A DNA stretch of 64,000 bases from assembly GCA_003342815.1 (NCBI GenBank), contig PTEX01000206.1:868001-932000 (forward strand). Direction: 5' to 3'. The stretch is from Eudromia elegans (lineage: Eukaryota > Chordata > Aves > Tinamiformes > Tinamidae). The notes below the pieces were generated by a model, which saw only the letters and a list, made by a program, of their open reading frames with translations, searched no databases and was not told where the DNA came from. The translations under genes and the position numbers were made by a program. This document shows, piece by piece, positions 58,601-64,000 of the stretch (its first letter is position 1; the number at the start of each line of letters is the position of its first letter).

Positions 58601-61591
58601 GTGAGCACAGGTAACCAAAGCCCCTCTCCTCTAATGAGCACAGAGGAATAAAATGTGTTGCTTCACACCAAATCTTTGCAGGAGTTAGAGCTCAAAATGT
58701 TGAAATTGGTTTTATTCAAATCAAACTATTTCAAATATAGAAAACTGAACTGAAAAATAGACAACTCGCTGCTTATTTTGCAAGCCAGCACAGCTTAGTT
58801 AAAGTACATTTTGCTTTTACATAAAACTATCAGAACAGTAATTTTTAGTCAATCAGCTCCATTGTTTGTATCTTTTTCAAGCATGGGGCCAGGCCAAGAC
58901 AACAAATGAACATTTGAACTAGAATGAGGCTTTTTTTACTTACCATATTTTATTCCAAATATACTTGTTCTATTTATTTATTTATTTTTATTAAGCCCCA
59001 TTCTGTGTTTTAGCAAGGAAAATAGATAAAGTTCATATACCATCAGTCGTACAGGAGGCAGTTCCAGAGTGCTAAAGTTTCACACTATTGTGATAAATCT
59101 TTTTTATAGAGCCAGATTTACGAAGGCATATACCCTTCCTAAATTCTGTTCCTGATAAACCAATGAAACAGTGAACAGAAAATATTCTCTCCTCTGCTAT
59201 TTGAGATGTTAGTTGCTTTTTTTCACTATTTAAACACTTCCACCAGCACAGAAACCAATCCTCCTTTTCAGCACTGTTTCTTTGAAACAAGCAGTGTTTC
59301 TATGAATGTTGTCTCGATGAAAACCTCAACTGATATCAGCATAGCTTTTTATAATGAATTAAAATCATTAAAAAAATCTGAAAGTGCTGCCTATTCTTTT
59401 CTCCATGTTTTGGGTTTGCAAACTGTGAAAACTCTCCACCTAACTCTCCACTTTCACCTGCCTCTTTTCTATCTGCAGGGTAGATCTAATAATCTGTTAA
59501 TTGACAGAACACCAAATTGCTTGCTTTACAAGTATTGTCCATGCCAGAAGTTTGCCTGTCCTCTTGCCAACTTGTTGAAAGTTGAACAGCTCTGGTGACA
59601 ATATACTTGTTCAGAGACTTCTGCCTCGGGGTTGTCACGTGCTAGGATGGGGAAGGACACCCAGGCTGCCAACAGCTTGAGGACCCTCCTTGCCTTGAGG
59701 AGCAAATCAGCCCCATGCACCCCTTGCATAATTCTAAGTGGAAGAGACCTCAGAAAGGAAAGACATTCAATGCTGGCTAAAGAAATGTGACAAAAATGTT
59801 GATATGTATTTTCTGTCCAATCTCCAAATTTAAGCAGGGAGATAAACTTTTTAACTTTAACTTTTCCTCTTCTCCCCCACTATGTTTTATTTATCCAGAA
59901 ACACAAGAAAAATGTACGATTTTATATGCAAAAAAAAGAAAATATGATATTGCATACATTTATGTGACATTGCTATGAACAATGATTTGTATAGAACATA
60001 ACTTTATAATGAAATACAGCTAAAAAAAGTGAAAATAATTAGAGATAAATAAATGTTTCAATGTATTATTTTGCTGTTTGTACCTCACAAGTATTTCAAG
60101 ATCAGGGAGTATGAAATATTGAGTGATGATTCAGAATGATTCCACATTTGTTGCAGAGCTGTGATGGTATGTGTTGTATGTAACACATTCACCATAGTTG
60201 CACAGTGATGAAATGAAAGATTAAAAAACTTCTTTTTGAGCGCTATTTTTCCTAGAAAATAGAGTAAAAGATCCTGTGAAAAATACAGTTATCCTATATT
60301 TGAAAGCCCTTAGGTGCTCAGCATTAGTTATCTTTTTGATTTTTCTTAATAGAGATGCTTGAATTAAGTTTTGTTAGGCAGTCTCAATTTTAGAATTATA
60401 TGTGGGCTCTTTTTTAGAACATGTGAAAGTAAAAGTAATTTCTAAAGACCTGATAGATGAAAACCACCCCAATTATGTGACTGTTTGGGGATACACATAA
60501 AAACTGTAAAACTGAGTAAATACTCAAATTCCATATAAATTTTAAATATTTTTTGTTCTATAAATTTATATTAAAACTGGGAGTCTGAATATCAACTGCT
60601 TACGTATGGAAAAGAGACAAGTAGAGGAGTAAAGCAGACAGAATTGGTAGTTATTGTAGTCTGTAGCTATTGCCTCCTGTGGTGCAAATTGCCAGCACAG
60701 TTTAGTTTACAACAGATGAAATGGATAATCAGTGCTATCCAGCGCTATTTTTTAGTCTATGATTGTTTTGTTGAAGTAGTTATTTGTTCATTGGAGAAAG
60801 AGCACAGCAGAATGTGAGATTAGGACTTATACTAATGCAGAATCAATACTGCACCGTAAAACCAAAATTCATTGGATTTAGGACAAAGCATACTCTCAAG
60901 TTTTAACAATTTCCTGTCGTTAACAGTTTGCCCTGGAAATATTTTAATTATATAATGTTGTTAGTCTACTGACCCATGATGCTAAACTAGCTGTGTAGCA
61001 TCACTATAATATTTTCTATGCACTTCAAGTCCATCTTTAATAAAAACTGCAATTATGATCCTGCTCAGCAACAGAAATTATCGTGGTGGCTAATGTAAGT
61101 ACAAATATAAGGCCTGAACTGGATCCACAAGGGTGGACTCTTGCTCCACTATATTATCAGTCCTGTTGGATTTTAAAGCTTTGTCAGAATAGATCTAATT
61201 GTAGAACTGAGGCTGCAGGATACACAGTGCTTGGAATCTACTGAGAAGACAGGCTGTATTATGGTAAATTGCAAATAGCTTTTTATCATTATTTATTCTT
61301 ACTCTTTTTACAGCTCTGCTACATTCTAAAGTATCAGCATGTTTGAATAAACCCCCAGAGCAAGCCTATAATCTAAGAAGCATATTTGCTTTCAAGAGTT
61401 TTAAAATGTCTGCTAATCTGTCATGGTAGCTTTTGGCACAATCTTATGTTTTTGAGCCTTGAGTATACTTGCCGATCAAGCATTCTCAGAGCTTCATAGC
61501 CTTGTGAAATGAGGCTATCAGAAGAGCTGATTTGCTCATCATAAGGAATGTTAAACATTTCTGCATCTGTTGTTCATCAGAGCATATGAAG

Positions 61592-61625
61592 CTTTATTTA
61601 TTTATTTGCTTATTTATTTATTTTT
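61592..61625. repeat. (TTTA)n microsatellite
   Basis: About eight TTTA units, one interrupted by GC. Confidence 0.9.
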
Positions 61626-63196
61626 GTTATGAAAAGTAGCCATGAGGTCTTTCTCTTCCCTCATCCTCTCTTTTTCTCTCTCTCCCTCATTGCACACATA
61701 TTTATGTGCATAATTGTCAGAATGAATCAACAGAAACATGTCAGTGGAAAAAAGAGTTGCAAGATTCTATTCCAAAGGCCCACAAGTAGGTCTATTACCT
61801 TGTACATGAAGCCGTGCCTTCATCCTCCTCTCACTGCCCTCATACTATGTATTATATTCAATTCTAGAAAAAAAAATGCAGCAAGGCCCTTATTTGTTTT
61901 TGGTTTTTTCCCAATGTTTTTGAGGTTAGAGGGGTAATTTGATGACAGCGGTACTAAATGAGGAAAAAAAAATAATAAAAAGTTTAGACACATTGATGAA
62001 GAAGATCTCTCGGGTCACTTGTGCTATATAATCTCAGTTTTTCAAATCATGCACTGAAGCATGAATTTGAGATAGACCCTTTTTAGATTGTTCCTTCAAC
62101 ATTTGCTAACTTGAGAATGAACAGTACACTCAGGCAATATAATTAGTACAAGTAGTAGTTTGTACAGTGTTGTTTTTTTACATTTAGACCTTTGTTTTTC
62201 TAAAAAGTCTACCTTTCCAATTCTTATTAAGTCATAAAATTTTGACACTACTGGATTGCAGTTACTGGAAAGAAGACATTTTAATGCATGAAATGGGAGT
62301 GTACGTCAAAGAAAGAGATTGGAGTGCTATGTACGTTATTTGTTCCATGCATGTGATGATTGACAATATTATTTAGAGCCCCTATAACTGACAGGAGTAA
62401 AATGCTTTACATTTCACAGTGCGCAATCCAGTCAGATGAGTGGGATGGTTTGCATCTGTCAGGTCTTTAGAAACAAATGTTCTGTCACCTAAAGTTACAA
62501 ACAGGTGAGTGCTGGGGAACATTGCTATCTTCTGTAGTCTTTGTTACACAAAGACCTGCTAATGTGAACAGTCAGAAGCTTTAACAATTTATAATCAAGA
62601 TATTTCATAGCAAACTAAAATGGAATTTTATGGATTATATGTTGGCTGTGCCCTGGGCTTGTATGTGGATATGTAAATACAGAGTCAAAGAATCCTGTTA
62701 AACTCTCTTATTTGTAGAAACCTAGACTGAATTAGAAAACTGTAGCAGGTCATATGGGCAGTATAGAGCATAAACAGAGGAGTGAGTGTAAGGGGAGTGA
62801 GTGAAATTGTGAATGACCTACTTAGCATCGGGAATTGAACTCTCCAGAAGCAGAGCAACCTGTTCCCACTCATCAATCTACTTTTCAGTCTAAACACATC
62901 AAAGTAACAAAATGTTCCTCTTTGTGTGGTAAATTTATGTGCATGGGGAACTCATTTTTATGACAGTGACTGACTGAGATGCTCTTCAAAATGCAGGCTC
63001 TGATGTATATTTTGCTGTCATTGGGTATTCTCGTGTGGAGTACATGGTAGGGATTACCTGAACAGCAAAGACAGATTTTAGTGTTTCAGTCTTTCAGTGC
63101 TTATTATGGTAGTACTCAAATAGCCTCCAACTTGACAATGACCATGCATTCAGAGCATGTGTTTCTGCTCGGGCCAGTAACCGACCTTCTGTGTAG

Positions 63197-63433
63197 TCAC
63201 AGAATCATAGGATCATTACGGCTGGAAAAGAGCTTCAAGATCATTGAGACCAAACAAAAGTCCTTCTACACTATGTCTGTTAAACTATGTTTCTAAGTGT
63301 CTCATCTACACGTTCCTTGAACACTGGTAAGGATGGTAACTACCCCACTTCTCTGGGTAGCCTATGCCAATGCTTGACTATTCTTTCCATGTAGAAACTT
63401 TTCCTAATGTCTAACTGAACCTCCCCTGGATAG
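63197..63433 (-). mobile_element. CR1 LINE, 5'-truncated 3' fragment
   Basis: About 237 bp of antisense CR1 3' sequence. It has TCACAGAATCATAGGATC at the left, then GGCTGGAAAAGAGCTTC and AAGATCATTGAG, then ATGGTAACTACCCCACTTC, CCAATGCTTGACTATTCTTT and AACCTCCCCTGG. The subfamily differs from the copy at 27418 (GGAAAA rather than GGAAGGG). Confidence 0.88.
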
Positions 63434-64000
63434 CAGACAAGAAAAGAAAAGCTGTAGCCTGGAGGACCCAGGCTAAGGCTGTGCTGTTAAATAAAAAAGA
63501 GAGGACCATGAGCTAATCTCTGCCATTGAATAGCTCCCACTTCTACAACTTAGAGTTGGAGCAATGTTCTCTTGGAAGAATTACTACCACTAGTTCAGAA
63601 GAGACTCAAGAGTGAATTAACTCAAACCTTTCAGGTGATACTGGGCTTCAGTGTTTGAACTTGCTCTCTGATCTTTTATTTAGCAATACAGATACACTTC
63701 TGGAGTCTTCTCAGCAGAGATTGGTGTGTATACCTGAATCTAACTACTTGTATGTTCGTATATATGCTTTTTCATTGAACTTTTTGCTTTGTTTTGTTTC
63801 ACCTTTTTCATGTTTTTCACTTTCAAGCCAAGGCCAAGTTTGAGTAACCAGCAGACTATTATATATTCTCCCCACTCCTGTGCTCTTAGCTATAAATGTG
63901 CTTCCACTGTGAGATAACATATTCAAAGCTTTCATAATGTATTTTCAAACGAATAATATATTTTATTATACAATGGGCAAATATTATATAAAAAGAGTCT
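63434..64000. other. Non-coding end of the window
   Basis: AT-rich, with two short overlapping ORFs on opposite strands (63655-63843 and 63744-63935) that have no supporting signals. Nothing was recognised. Confidence 0.5.

Larger units (their letters stand above)
54961..63196. other. Intergenic stretch, no confirmed gene
   Basis: AT-rich with T runs (55532-55550), (TTTA)n near 58975 and an A28 run. The GC-richer parts at 57600-58060 and 59600-59730 are ORF-dense on both strands and look like decayed repeats. A 130-codon ORF at 59206-59598 has no splice or codon evidence in its favour. The exon-like segment at 58384-58600 is listed separately. Confidence 0.4.

Noticed and set aside
59206-59598. 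130-codon plus-strand ORF
   Set aside because: Low-complexity Ser/Thr/Leu composition, no splice partner, and no start context or poly(A) signal that would make it a single-exon gene.
1-64000. tRNA, rRNA, CRISPR arrays, bacterial operons or plasmid features
   Set aside because: None seen. The sequence is vertebrate nuclear DNA with LINEs and LTRs, and no cloverleaf or spaced-repeat array was recognised.

Overview
The window looks like a stretch of bird nuclear genome. It is AT-rich and CpG-poor. It carries several 5'-truncated CR1 LINE fragments with the typical avian 3' end (GGAAGGGACCTC followed by GATCATCTAGTCC, read antisense), two older L3/CR1-like LINE remnants, and two retroviral LTRs. 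There are no Alu- or L1-type repeats. No open reading frame exceeds about 150 codons, and the longest ones lie in LINE or LTR sequence. Any genes here are therefore multi-exon and have to be read from splice signals. Nothing was compared with a database; all calls come from reading the sequence.

The best-supported gene is a plus-strand split gene, possibly 10986-42618. Three internal exons (17458-17533, 23635-23748, 35256-35411) have good acceptors and donors and join in one continuous frame. A CpG-richer island at about 10740-11285 contains an ATG exon (10986-11082) ending in GTGAGT with the matching phase. A last exon at 42456-42618, behind a very strong acceptor, closes the frame and is followed by AATAAA at 42908. 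The predicted product is about 201 residues, lysine-, glutamate- and arginine-rich, and I do not recognise it. Two alternative last exons (15478-15560, 20134-20287) fit the same phases. A 54-base exon (28208-28261) would bring a stop into frame.

Just upstream of the island, two exon-like segments (9305-9393 and 10248-10339, the second followed by AATAAA) may be alternative 3' ends of another plus-strand gene that enters from the left. Its upstream exons were not found.

Region by region: 1-9304 is non-coding or intronic. 9305-10360 holds the possible end of the left gene. 10740-42913 is the split gene, with large introns that hold a CR1 (27418-27841), a complete solo LTR with a perfect 5-bp target duplication (29775-30538), a second LTR with internal duplications (about 36056-37294), microsatellites and possible conserved non-coding blocks. 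42914-64000 is mainly intergenic, with L3/CR1 fragments at 49640-50260, 54322-54960, 46281-46342 and 63197-63433, plus three unproven exon-like segments (51180-51350 minus, 53106-53402 minus, 58384-58600 plus).
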